12,603 nt of DNA from the NCBI GenBank assembly GCA_040255575.1, contig JBDZVF010000156.1, positions 1 to 12,603 of the forward strand. Direction: 5' to 3'. The stretch comes from JADGHX01 sp040255575. GTDB lineage: Bacteria > Pseudomonadota > Gammaproteobacteria > Steroidobacterales > Steroidobacteraceae. The notes under the pieces are model-generated. The model ran no database searches and was not told the origin of the DNA. It saw only the letters and a list, made by a program, of their open reading frames with translations. The translations under genes were made by a program, and so were the position numbers. Position 1 is the first letter of the stretch, and every line of letters begins with the position of its first letter. Positions 1 through 7,081 of this stretch are shown here, piece by piece.

Positions 1-1541
1 TTCTGAGCCGCCTTGCCGCAGAGGAAGCCCGCTGGTCCAAGAGCCAGAACGTGCTGAAGCTGCTCATCGGCCGACTGTGCCTCGCCGCGCAGGGGCGGGA
101 TGGCCGGCTGGATCAGGAGATCGCGCGTGTCGCGGACGTGGCGCGCAAGCAGATCGATCTGGACGCGCTGGATCTGCTCATCGCGCCGCTGTCTGCCGCC
201 GTCGCGGCACTGGATAACGCGGATGCGAGCGGCGCGGCCGCTCGGCGCGCGGCCAGGAACGATGGCGCGGGCGGCTCGTCCGCTGCGAGCGCCCCCGCCA
301 GCGCGAGTGCCCTTGGCAGCGTGGGTGCTTCTCCCGGCTCGGGTGCTTCTTCGGGCGCGGGTGCTCATTCCGGCGCGAATGGCTCATCCGCCGCGGGCGG
401 CTCAGCGACCCTCTCCGCCACTTCCCGGGAGAGGGTCAATGGCGGCCCGAGCTCCCCTCAGTCGCTCGACGCCGGTGACGAACGAGCTGCGTCCATCCCC
501 GCCACGGAAGAAGCCTTTGGCGCTACCGCAGTCCTCGACCGGCTTGCGCTGCTTCCTGAGCTCAAGCCCATCGTCGGCGAGCTCCGCAGCCGCAGGCATG
601 ATCATCTGAGCATTCACGAGCTCGCCGATCTGCTCGAGCGCGTGACCCGCTTCGCCACGGAGCAACGCGCGCAGGTTCAGAAAGAGAAACTCGAGCTGCA
701 GAACATCGTCCAGCAGCTCGCTTCGCGGCTGGAAGAAATCAGCCAGAGCATTTCGGGCGAGCTGGCCGAACGCAACGCCGGGCAGGAAGACTGCGAGCAA
801 CTCAATCTGCGCGTCACGGACGAAGTGGCACAGCTGCGCCTCACGGCCGAGAGCGCGGATGACATCGCCACGCTGCGCAACCAGCTCTCCGCGCGCCTGG
901 ACGCGATCAGCACGCACCTCACCGACTTCCGCCTCCGCGAGGAGACGCGCGTGCGCACCTATCGCGATCGCGTTACGCGCATGCGTACACGCATTGCGGT
1001 GCTGGAGCGCGAGAGTCGCTCGCTTCACGAGAGCCTGCGCGAAGAGCAGCGCATGGCGATGATCGATGCGCTCACGGGCATTCCGAACCGCGCGGCGTAC
1101 GACGACCGCATCGAGCAGGAACACAAGCGCTGGAAGCGTTTCGCGCGCCCGGTGAGCATCCTCGCGTGGGACATCGATCGCTTCAAAGCCATCAACGACG
1201 CCTACGGCCACAAGGCCGGCGACAAGGTGTTGCGCGTGATCGGGCAGCATCTGGCCCGCCACGTGCGCGACACGGATTTTGTCGGTCGATACGGCGGCGA
1301 GGAGTTCGTGATGCTGCTCGTCGGCACCGAGCCCGCCGAAGCCCGCGTGGTGGCGGAGAAGATCAGGCTCGAGATCTCCCAGCTCGGGTTCCACTTCCAC
1401 GAGCGGCCGGTATCCATCACGGCATCCTGTGGAATCGCCGGCTTCGAGGGCGAGGACACGCCCGATGCCGCGTTCGACCGCGCGGACAAGGCCTTGTATC
1501 GGGCCAAGGAAGCCGGGCGAAACTGCTGCATCGTCGCTTAG
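1..1541 (+). CDS. Diguanylate cyclase with coiled coil and C-terminal GGDEF domain (5' partial)
   Basis: The reading frame is open from the left edge (first whole codon at 3), so the N-terminus lies outside the window; the GTG at 51 is not a credible start because the upstream residues continue a helical, charged segment. Visible order: a helical N-terminal region (to about 230), an Ala/Gly/Ser-rich linker (about 230-480), a helical segment, a long Glu/Gln/Arg-rich coiled coil (about 670-1050), then a GGDEF domain (1053-1538). The domain has the usual MIDALTG(I)PNR opening, the DIDRFKxINDxYGHxxGD stretch, the active-site GGEEF (codons 1293-1307) and, five residues upstream, an inhibitory-site RxxD (RDTD, 1266-1277). 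It should therefore make c-di-GMP from two GTP with product inhibition. No transmembrane segment is visible, so it is probably cytosolic, with the coiled coil driving dimerisation. The architecture recalls DgcP-like pseudomonad enzymes, but that is from memory and I assign no symbol. Confidence 0.93.
   Translation, partial: LSRLAAEEARWSKSQNVLKLLIGRLCLAAQGRDGRLDQEIARVADVARKQIDLDALDLLIAPLSAAVAALDNADASGAAARRAARNDGAGGSSAASAPASASALGSVGASPGSGASSGAGAHSGANGSSAAGGSATLSATSRERVNGGPSSPQSLDAGDERAASIPATEEAFGATAVLDRLALLPELKPIVGELRSRRHDHLSIHELADLLERVTRFATEQRAQVQKEKLELQNIVQQLASRLEEISQSISGELAERNAGQEDCEQLNLRVTDEVAQLRLTAESADDIATLRNQLSARLDAISTHLTDFRLREETRVRTYRDRVTRMRTRIAVLERESRSLHESLREEQRMAMIDALTGIPNRAAYDDRIEQEHKRWKRFARPVSILAWDIDRFKAINDAYGHKAGDKVLRVIGQHLARHVRDTDFVGRYGGEEFVMLLVGTEPAEARVVAEKIRLEISQLGFHFHERPVSITASCGIAGFEGEDTPDAAFDRADKALYRAKEAGRNCCIVA
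324..395 (+). repeat. 18-bp-period repeat encoding Gly/Ala/Ser hexapeptides in the diguanylate cyclase linker
   Basis: Three consecutive 18-nt units encode GASPGS (324-341), GASSGA (342-359) and GAHSGA (360-377), with a decayed fourth unit NGSSAA (378-395). The DNA units share the core GGTGCTTCT or a close variant. The length keeps the frame, as expected for a flexible linker that grows and shrinks by replication slippage. Confidence 0.75.
407..437. repeat. Perfect 10-bp inverted repeat, REP-like, inside the diguanylate cyclase coding sequence
   Basis: GACCCTCTCC (407-416) and GGAGAGGGTC (428-437) are perfect reverse complements around an 11-nt loop. The CCCTCTCC...GGAGAGGG arms resemble a short hairpin element widely dispersed between genes in many GC-rich proteobacteria (recalled, not searched). 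Here it is read in frame within the linker (roughly ATLSATSRERVNG). Only this copy was noticed in the window. Confidence 0.6.
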
Positions 1542-1595
1542 CTGCGGCATCGGCGCCTCACCGGCTGCGCGCCGGACGGGAGCGGCACCGCCCGG

Positions 1596-1624
1596 TTGCC
1601 AATAGTTTCAGCTGAAACTAGATT
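1596..1624 (+). promoter_or_regulatory. Sigma-70-type promoter of the hmgA operon
   Basis: The -35 hexamer TTGCCA (1596-1601, 5 of 6 to TTGACA) is separated by exactly 17 bp from the -10 hexamer TAGATT (1619-1624, 4 of 6 to TATAAT). A start near 1631 would give a leader of about 24 nt to the hmgA ATG at 1655. The spacer is occupied by a perfect palindrome annotated separately. Among intergenic gaps in the window this is the most convincing promoter. Confidence 0.65.
1603..1620. promoter_or_regulatory. 18-bp perfect palindrome, probable repressor operator
   Basis: TAGTTTCAGCTGAAACTA is identical to its reverse complement over all 18 bases. It fills the spacer and overlaps the first two bases of the -10, so a bound dimer would block RNA polymerase. 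Length and symmetry suit a MarR- or TetR-type dimer; a MarR-family regulator of homogentisate genes is plausible. No regulator gene lies in the window, so the cognate protein is unknown. The likely inducer, homogentisate or a related acid, is inference. Confidence 0.65.
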
Positions 1625-1654
1625 GACGCTTCTCGAGGTCGCAGGGCCGGCCCT

Positions 1655-2797
1655 ATGAAGCGCTACATTCCCCACGCCCACGTTCAGGGCATCGCCTCAC
1701 GCCAGGCGCACGCGGATCTGCCGGCGGGCACATACGAACGCGAGATCAGCAAGGAAGGGTTCTTTGGCCCCGCCGCTCATCTCCACCATCGACATCCGCC
1801 AACGGGATGGACGTCCTTCGAGGGCCCGCTGCGCCCTCATGCCTTCGATTTCACGCGCGTGGAGCCGGGCCCGAATCCGTGGAACGCTCCGGAGCTGCTC
1901 ACCAACGCCGCGGTTCGCGTGCGGTTCTGGCAATGCGCCGCTGGCAAGATGCGCCATCTCGTGCGCAACGCCGATGGCGATGATCTGCTCTTCGTTCACA
2001 AGGGCGAAGGCGAGCTCTACTGTGACTTCGGACATCTGAGCTTCGCCGCCGGCGACTACATCATGATTCCGCGCGGCACGATGTGGCGCCTGGAAAGCAC
2101 GACCTCCCTCGCTGTGCTCGCCATCGAAGCCACGAATGCGAGTTACTCACTGCCCGAGAAAGGGATCGTCGGCCCGCACGCGCTGTTCGACCCCGCGATG
2201 CTCGACATTCCGCAGATCGACGATGCATTTCGTGGCCAGCAGAGCGATTCAGAGGAATGGCGCGTAGAAGTGAAGCGACGCGGCGCGATCTCCACGATCA
2301 CCTTCCCCTTCAATCCGCTCGATGCGATCGGCTGGCACGGGGATCTCTGCGTGGTGCGCCTCAACGTGAAGGACATCCGCCCGCTGATGAGCCACCGCTA
2401 TCATCTGCCCCCATCGGCGCACACCACGTTCGTGGGCAATCGCTTCGTCGTCTGCACCTTCGTGCCGCGGCCGTTCGAAAGCGATCCGGGTGCGCTCAAG
2501 GTGCCGTTCTTCCACAGCAACGACGATTACGACGAAGTGATCTTCTACCACGCGGGGAACTTCTTCTCCCGCGACAACATTCATCCCGGCATGGTCACGC
2601 TGCATCCGGCGGGTTTCACGCACGGGCCGCATCCGAAGGCGCTCCAGAACATGCTCACGCAGTCGAAGCCCGCGACGGACGAGGTGGCGGTGATGATTGA
2701 CGCGCGCGACGCTCTCGAGATCACCGATGCGGCGCGCGCCGTCGAGTGGGCGGGCTATGTGGATAGCTGGCGCACGCCCGCGGATGGGTCAAAGTGA
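1655..2797 (+). CDS. hmgA: Homogentisate 1,2-dioxygenase, short (380 aa) type
   Basis: This is a cytosolic non-heme Fe(II) enzyme of the cupin fold that opens the ring of homogentisate to 4-maleylacetoacetate in tyrosine/phenylalanine degradation. The conserved FNPLDAIGWHGDL block is at about residues 219-231. By hand comparison with the human enzyme, H250 (RYHLPPS) matches the catalytic His, H287 and E294 (HSNDDYDE) match the iron-binding His/Glu pair, and H323 (THGP) matches the third iron ligand. At 380 residues it is shorter than the roughly 430-445 residues of classical enzymes, and the His-Glu spacing is one residue longer (HxNxxxxE). It is the first gene after the palindromic promoter; ATG 1655 has a weak GCAGGG ribosome site 8 nt upstream. 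Its stop overlaps the start of the FAH-family gene, which supplies the later hydrolytic step. Family assignment is firm; substrate is inferred from family and neighbour. Confidence 0.88.
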   Translation: MKRYIPHAHVQGIASRQAHADLPAGTYEREISKEGFFGPAAHLHHRHPPTGWTSFEGPLRPHAFDFTRVEPGPNPWNAPELLTNAAVRVRFWQCAAGKMRHLVRNADGDDLLFVHKGEGELYCDFGHLSFAAGDYIMIPRGTMWRLESTTSLAVLAIEATNASYSLPEKGIVGPHALFDPAMLDIPQIDDAFRGQQSDSEEWRVEVKRRGAISTITFPFNPLDAIGWHGDLCVVRLNVKDIRPLMSHRYHLPPSAHTTFVGNRFVVCTFVPRPFESDPGALKVPFFHSNDDYDEVIFYHAGNFFSRDNIHPGMVTLHPAGFTHGPHPKALQNMLTQSKPATDEVAVMIDARDALEITDAARAVEWAGYVDSWRTPADGSK

Positions 2798-3774
2798 AAC
2801 TCGCCAGTCGCAAGGCCGGCGGACGCGACGGACAGCTCGTCGTCGTCGATCGTGCGCTCACGCGCTTCATTCCCGTGCCGACGATCGCGCCGACGCTGCA
2901 GTCCGCGCTCGACCGCTGGCATGAGGTGGAGCCGCTACTGCGGGATGTAGCCACGGCGCTCGAAGAGGGCCAGGTCACCGGCGCACGCCCGTTCGACCCG
3001 CGCGACTGCGCGGCGCCGCTGCCGCGCGCGTATCAATGGGCCGACGCGAGCGCGTACGTGAATCACGTTGAGCTCGTGCGCAAGGCACGGGGCGCGCAGA
3101 TGCCGCAGTCCTTCTGGGAAGATCCGCTCATCTATCAGGGCGGCTCCGATGACCTCCTCGGCGCGCGCGATCCGGCGCGTTTCGTGAGCGAAGAGCACGG
3201 CATCGATCTCGAAGCCGAAGTCGGCGTGATCACGGATGACGTGCCGATGGCGACGGGCGCTGAGCAGATGGGCGGGCACATCAAGCTGATCGTGCTCATC
3301 AACGACTGGACGTTGCGCCATCTCGTGCCCTCGGAGCTCGCGAAGGGTTTCGGCTTCTACCAATCGAAGCCGGCCACGGGTTTCTCGCCCGTGGCGGTCA
3401 CGCCCGACGAGCTTGGCGCCGCATGGCACGACGGAAAGGTTCACCTGCCGCTGATCTCGCACATCAACGGCACGTTGCTGGGCCGGCCTGACGCCGGCGT
3501 GGACATGACGTTCGATTTTCACCGGCTGCTCGCGCACGCCGCGCGCACGCGCCGCCTGGGCGCAGGCACGATCCTCGGCTCGGGAACGATCTCCAATCTC
3601 GATCGATCGGCTGGCTCCTCCTGTCTTGCGGAACGGCGCACGCTGGAACAGATCGAGCATGGCGCGCCGAAGACACCATTCCTGCGCTACGGCGACGCGG
3701 TTCGCATCGAGATGCTGGACGAGGCGGGCCGCTCCATCTTCGGCGCCATCGAGCAGACCGTTTCGCGCCCATAG
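2794..3774 (+). CDS. Fumarylacetoacetate hydrolase family protein, probable fumarylacetoacetase
   Basis: The 326-residue protein probably splits fumarylacetoacetate into fumarate and acetoacetate, the last step of homogentisate degradation. It starts with GTG at 2794, sharing GTGA with the hmgA stop, which implies translational coupling. An N-terminal segment (about 1-75) precedes the FAH catalytic domain. Visible metal-site residues are E140 and E142 (DLEAEVGV) and D171 (INDWTLR); K192 in the YQSKPATGFSP stretch matches the active-site Lys region. In the position of the first metal Asp of animal FAH (YTDF) this protein has YVNH (N90), which I believe is usual for this bacterial subfamily. 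A maleylacetoacetate isomerase gene, needed between HmgA and FAH unless glutathione-independent isomerisation occurs, is not in the window. Other FAH-family activities (acylpyruvate hydrolase, isomerase) cannot be excluded, but the overlap with hmgA favours fumarylacetoacetase. Confidence 0.88.
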   Translation: MKLASRKAGGRDGQLVVVDRALTRFIPVPTIAPTLQSALDRWHEVEPLLRDVATALEEGQVTGARPFDPRDCAAPLPRAYQWADASAYVNHVELVRKARGAQMPQSFWEDPLIYQGGSDDLLGARDPARFVSEEHGIDLEAEVGVITDDVPMATGAEQMGGHIKLIVLINDWTLRHLVPSELAKGFGFYQSKPATGFSPVAVTPDELGAAWHDGKVHLPLISHINGTLLGRPDAGVDMTFDFHRLLAHAARTRRLGAGTILGSGTISNLDRSAGSSCLAERRTLEQIEHGAPKTPFLRYGDAVRIEMLDEAGRSIFGAIEQTVSRP

Positions 3775-3810
3775 TATCCTCCCGCCCCCACCCCCCACCG
3801 GAGCTGAGCA

Positions 3811-4503
3811 ATGGGCGAGTTCACCCCCCTGATGGCGCGCGACGGCAAGGAGTTCCGCGCCTGGTTGTCGAAACCGGCGGGCCGCGCGAAGGGCGCTGTC
3901 GTCGTGATCCAGGAGATCTTCGGGGTCAATTCCCACATCCGCGCCGTGACCGACAGCTTCGCGGCCGAAGGCTATCTCGCCGTCGCACCGAGTCTCTTCG
4001 ATCGCGTGCGCATGGGCATCGAGCTCGGCTACACCGACAAGGACATGCAGGAAGGCCGCGGCTACGTCATGCAACTGAAGCCGGAAGAGACGTTGAAAGA
4101 CATCGCAGCGTCCATAGCTATCGTGAAGCACGCGGGTCGTGTCGGCACGGTGGGCTATTGCTGGGGTGGAAAAATGGCGTATCTCGCGGCGTCCGAGCTG
4201 CCCATGGCGTGTGCCGTCTCCTACTACGGCGGCGGCATCACCCAGCTTCTGGACAAGAAGCCGAAGTGCCCCGTGATGTATCACTACGGCGAGCGTGACA
4301 AGCACATCACGGCGGAGGACGTGGCGAAGGTGCGGGCGGCGAATCCCGAAGGGCTGTTCTACATCTACCCGGCGGACCACGGGTTCAACTGCGATCAGCG
4401 CGCGAGCTACGACGCGCCGAGCGCGAAACTTGCGCGCCAGCGCACGCTGGAATTTTTCGGCCAGCACATCGCGGCCGACCGTCCCAGGGGCGAGATCGCC
4501 TGA
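3811..4503 (+). CDS. Dienelactone hydrolase family protein
   Basis: A 230-residue alpha/beta hydrolase of the dienelactone hydrolase (carboxymethylenebutenolidase) family, cytosolic with no signal peptide. The family signature is complete: nucleophile C117 in GYCWGG, D163 in GERDKH, H190 in PADHGFN, and E35 in IQEIFGVN, the Glu that controls the Cys in the Pseudomonas enzyme. Length matches the family. ATG 3811 is set by GGAG at 3800-3803 with a 7-nt spacer; it lies 36 nt after the FAH-family gene and 21 nt before gabD. A chlorocatechol-type dienelactone is not obvious in this context, since no ring-cleavage gene of that pathway is present. The real substrate is unknown; a lactone or ester side product of the catabolic operon is only a guess. 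Confidence 0.87.
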   Translation: MGEFTPLMARDGKEFRAWLSKPAGRAKGAVVVIQEIFGVNSHIRAVTDSFAAEGYLAVAPSLFDRVRMGIELGYTDKDMQEGRGYVMQLKPEETLKDIAASIAIVKHAGRVGTVGYCWGGKMAYLAASELPMACAVSYYGGGITQLLDKKPKCPVMYHYGERDKHITAEDVAKVRAANPEGLFYIYPADHGFNCDQRASYDAPSAKLARQRTLEFFGQHIAADRPRGEIA

Positions 4504-4524
4504 CGCCAACCGGAGCATCGAAAT

Positions 4525-5979
4525 TTGACGCTGCAACTCAAAGACCCCGCGCTGCTGCGCCAGCAGAGCTACCTGGATGGCAAGTGGGTCGACGCCGACA
4601 ACGGCGCGACGCTCGACGTCATCAATCCGGCCACGGGCGAGAAGATCGGCACCGTGCCGAAGATGGGCGCGGGCGAAACCCGGCGCGCAATCGAAGCGGC
4701 GTCGCGTGCGCTGCCTGCCTGGGCGAAGAAGACGGCGAAGGAGCGCGCCGCCATCCTGCGTCGCTGGTACGACCTGATGCTCACGCACCAGGACGATCTC
4801 GCGACGCTCATGACCGCCGAGCAGGGCAAGCCGCTTGCTGAGTCCAAGGGCGAAATCCTGTACTCCGCAAGCTTTCTCGAGTGGTTCGGCGAGGAAGCCA
4901 AGCGGCTTTACGGCGATGTGATTCCGGGTCACCAGGCCGACAAACGCATCCTCGTGCTGCGCCAGCCAGTGGGTGTGGTTGCGGCCATCACGCCGTGGAA
5001 CTTCCCTTCCGCGATGATCGCGAGAAAGGTCGCTCCCGCGCTCGCGGCGGGCTGTACGTTCGTGTGCAAGCCGGCTACGCAGACACCCTACTCCGCCTTT
5101 GCAATGGCGGAGCTCGCGGCGCGCGCGGGGGTTCCCGCGGGCGTCCTCAATGTTCTCACCGGCGGCTCGACGGAGATCGGCGGCGAGATGACGTCGAACC
5201 CCATCGTGCGCAAGCTCACGTTCACCGGCTCCACCGAGGTCGGCAAGAAGCTCACCGAGCAATGCGCGGGCACGCTCAAGAAGCTGTCCATGGAACTGGG
5301 TGGCAACGCGCCCTTCATCGTGTTCGATGATGCGGACCTCGACGCCGCCGTCGCCGGAGCCATCGCGAGCAAATACCGCAACACGGGTCAGACCTGCGTC
5401 TGTGCGAATCGCCTGCTGGTCCAGAGCGGCGTCTACGATGCGTTTGCCCGCAAGCTCGTCGATGCCGTGTCGAAGCTGCGTGTCGGGGATGGCCTCAAGG
5501 GCGCGACGGACCAGGGCCCGCTCATCGATTCCAAGGCGGTCGCCAAGGTCGAGGAGCACATCACGGATGCCGTCTCGAAAGGTGCGAAGGTCGCCTTCGG
5601 TGGCAAGCGTCACGCACTCGGCGGCACCTTCTTCGAGCCCACCGTGCTCACGGGCGTGACGAGCCAGATGGTGGTGGCGCGCGAGGAGACGTTCGGGCCG
5701 GTGGCGCCGCTCTTCCGCTTCGAGACCGAGGCCGATGCGATCCGCATGGCGAATGACACCGAGTTCGGGCTCGCGGCCTATTTCTACACGCGTGACCTCT
5801 CCCGCTCGTGGCGGGTGTCCGAGGCGCTCGAATACGGCATTGTCGGCCTCAACACGGGCCTGATCTCGACCGAGGTGGCGCCATTCGGCGGCGTGAAGGA
5901 GTCGGGGTTTGGACGCGAAGGGTCCAAATACGGCATCCTTGACTACACCGAGCTCAAGTACGTGTGCACTGGCCTCTGA
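4525..5979 (+). CDS. gabD: NAD(P)-dependent succinate-semialdehyde dehydrogenase
   Basis: The 484-residue aldehyde dehydrogenase oxidises succinate semialdehyde to succinate, linking GABA and related catabolism to the TCA cycle. It follows E. coli GabD closely along its whole length, from the (F/L)RQQ N-terminal segment to the KY(V/M)C(T/I)GL end. Visible landmarks: ITPWNFP (155-161), FTGSTEVG (233-240), general base E257 (MELGGN), and nucleophile C291 in GQTCVCANR, with a second Cys at 293 as in SSADHs having a redox-switch disulfide. The start is TTG at 4525: no ATG or GTG lies nearby, the N-terminus aligns with GabD, and GGAG (4512-4515) sits 9 nt upstream. It is 21 nt after the dienelactone-hydrolase-like gene and 14 nt before hemH. 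Cofactor preference cannot be fixed from sequence alone; GabD homologues mostly favour NADP. Confidence 0.93.
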   Translation: MTLQLKDPALLRQQSYLDGKWVDADNGATLDVINPATGEKIGTVPKMGAGETRRAIEAASRALPAWAKKTAKERAAILRRWYDLMLTHQDDLATLMTAEQGKPLAESKGEILYSASFLEWFGEEAKRLYGDVIPGHQADKRILVLRQPVGVVAAITPWNFPSAMIARKVAPALAAGCTFVCKPATQTPYSAFAMAELAARAGVPAGVLNVLTGGSTEIGGEMTSNPIVRKLTFTGSTEVGKKLTEQCAGTLKKLSMELGGNAPFIVFDDADLDAAVAGAIASKYRNTGQTCVCANRLLVQSGVYDAFARKLVDAVSKLRVGDGLKGATDQGPLIDSKAVAKVEEHITDAVSKGAKVAFGGKRHALGGTFFEPTVLTGVTSQMVVAREETFGPVAPLFRFETEADAIRMANDTEFGLAAYFYTRDLSRSWRVSEALEYGIVGLNTGLISTEVAPFGGVKESGFGREGSKYGILDYTELKYVCTGL

Positions 5980-5993
5980 CCGCGCTGCTCGCA

Positions 5994-7067
5994 ATGCGAT
6001 ACATCAACTCCCCCGAATACCGACACGATGGAGCCGAGCGTCTCGGCATCCTGCTCGTGAACTCGGGCACACCGGCAACGCCCGAGCCGCGGGATGTGCG
6101 CGCGTTCCTGAAGGGGCTGTTGTCGGATCCGCGCGTGGTCGAGCTGCCGCGCGCGCTGTGGCTCCCGATCCTGTATGGATGCATCCTGCCGTTCCGGCCG
6201 AGGCGCGTGGCGCAGAAATACCGCAAGATCTGGACGGCACAGGGCTCCCCGCTCGTCGTGCACTCGAACCAGCTGCGCACCGACCTTGCGACGAAGCTCG
6301 CGCAGCGCATTCTCGCGCCGCTGACCGTCGAGTTCTGCATGCTCTACGCAAAGCCCTCGGTGAGCGAAGCGATGCAGAAACTCCGCGCGGCGGGCGCGCA
6401 ACGCATCCTCGTCGTGCCGCACTTCCCGCAGTACTGCGGGGCGACCACCGGCGCGGTGTATGACCAGGTGAACGAAGAGCTGCGCCGCTGGCGCTGGCTT
6501 CCCGAGCTGCGCTTCATCGCGGAGTATCACGATTATCCCGGCTACATCGATGCGCTGCGCGCAAGCGTGGTTCAGCAATGGGAAACGCACGGGCGCACGC
6601 GCCATCTCGTCATCTCCTTCCATGGCGTGCCGGAAGCGCTGTTCCACAACGGCGACCCGTACTTCTACAAGTGTCGCCAGACGGCCCGTCTGCTCGCGGA
6701 CGAGCTGATGCTTCGGGACGATGAGTGGACCGTGAGCTTTCATTCCCGCTTCGGCCCCGGCGCGTGGCTGCGGCCGTACACGATCGATCTCATGTCGAGC
6801 CTTCCCGCGCGCGGCATCGATGAAGTCACGGTGATCTGCCCGGGCTTCGCGGTCGACTGCCTCGAGACCGTGGAAGAGATCGAGATGGAGAATCGCGCGC
6901 AGTTCCTGGCCAGCGGCGGCAGGAAGTTCCTCTACGTGCCCGCGCTCAACGCGCGCCCGGAAGCGAGCCGCTTTCTCGCGGACCTGATCGCCCAGCATTG
7001 CGAAGGGTGGACCGACGGCGCGCGGGTCCTGGCCCAGGCCGGGGCCGCGCGCGGCACCTCGGCCTAG
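5994..7067 (+). CDS. hemH: Ferrochelatase (protoheme ferro-lyase)
   Basis: HemH inserts Fe(II) into protoporphyrin IX, the last step of protoheme synthesis, in the cytosol or at the inner-membrane face. The 357-residue length is normal. Motifs include LLVNSGTP near the N-terminus, PQYCGATTGAVYD (145-157), catalytic H210 in ISFHGVP, and E291 in the CPGFAVDCLETVEEIE block (282-297) opposite it. Two family positions are shifted to less common residues: NSGTP instead of NLGTP and PQYC instead of PQYS. The four-Cys [2Fe-2S] arrangement seen at the end of some ferrochelatases is absent. I chose ATG 5994 over the upstream in-frame GTG 5964 because the latter lies inside gabD and adds residues unlike HemH; no strong ribosome site is visible, so coupling to gabD (14 nt upstream) is likely. 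A heme gene in a catabolic operon is unusual. Confidence 0.93.
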   Translation: MRYINSPEYRHDGAERLGILLVNSGTPATPEPRDVRAFLKGLLSDPRVVELPRALWLPILYGCILPFRPRRVAQKYRKIWTAQGSPLVVHSNQLRTDLATKLAQRILAPLTVEFCMLYAKPSVSEAMQKLRAAGAQRILVVPHFPQYCGATTGAVYDQVNEELRRWRWLPELRFIAEYHDYPGYIDALRASVVQQWETHGRTRHLVISFHGVPEALFHNGDPYFYKCRQTARLLADELMLRDDEWTVSFHSRFGPGAWLRPYTIDLMSSLPARGIDEVTVICPGFAVDCLETVEEIEMENRAQFLASGGRKFLYVPALNARPEASRFLADLIAQHCEGWTDGARVLAQAGAARGTSA

Positions 7068-7081
7068 ACACTTTTCGCATC

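Noticed and set aside
402..1550. A 382-codon minus-strand open frame
   Set aside because: Antisense to the GGDEF domain gene, whose motifs are intact on the plus strand.
1561..1575. Small hairpin CCGGC...GCCGG after the diguanylate cyclase gene
   Set aside because: Only 5 bp with no U-tract; in this GC-rich sequence it is expected by chance and not called a terminator.
2935..5994. A 1019-codon open frame on the minus strand
   Set aside because: It lies opposite three well-identified plus-strand genes (FAH family, DLH, gabD), its translation is Arg/His/Ala-rich low complexity with no recognisable domain, and such stop-free antisense frames are normal where third positions are mostly G or C.
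5994..7067. Possible [2Fe-2S] cluster in the ferrochelatase
   Set aside because: Cys residues are scattered and only one (C336) lies in the C-terminal part, so the known four-Cys arrangements are not present.
6998..7081. Longer start for the VOC protein inside hemH
   Set aside because: The added residues are Arg/Gly read-through of hemH, and VOC homology begins at the GTG at 7082.
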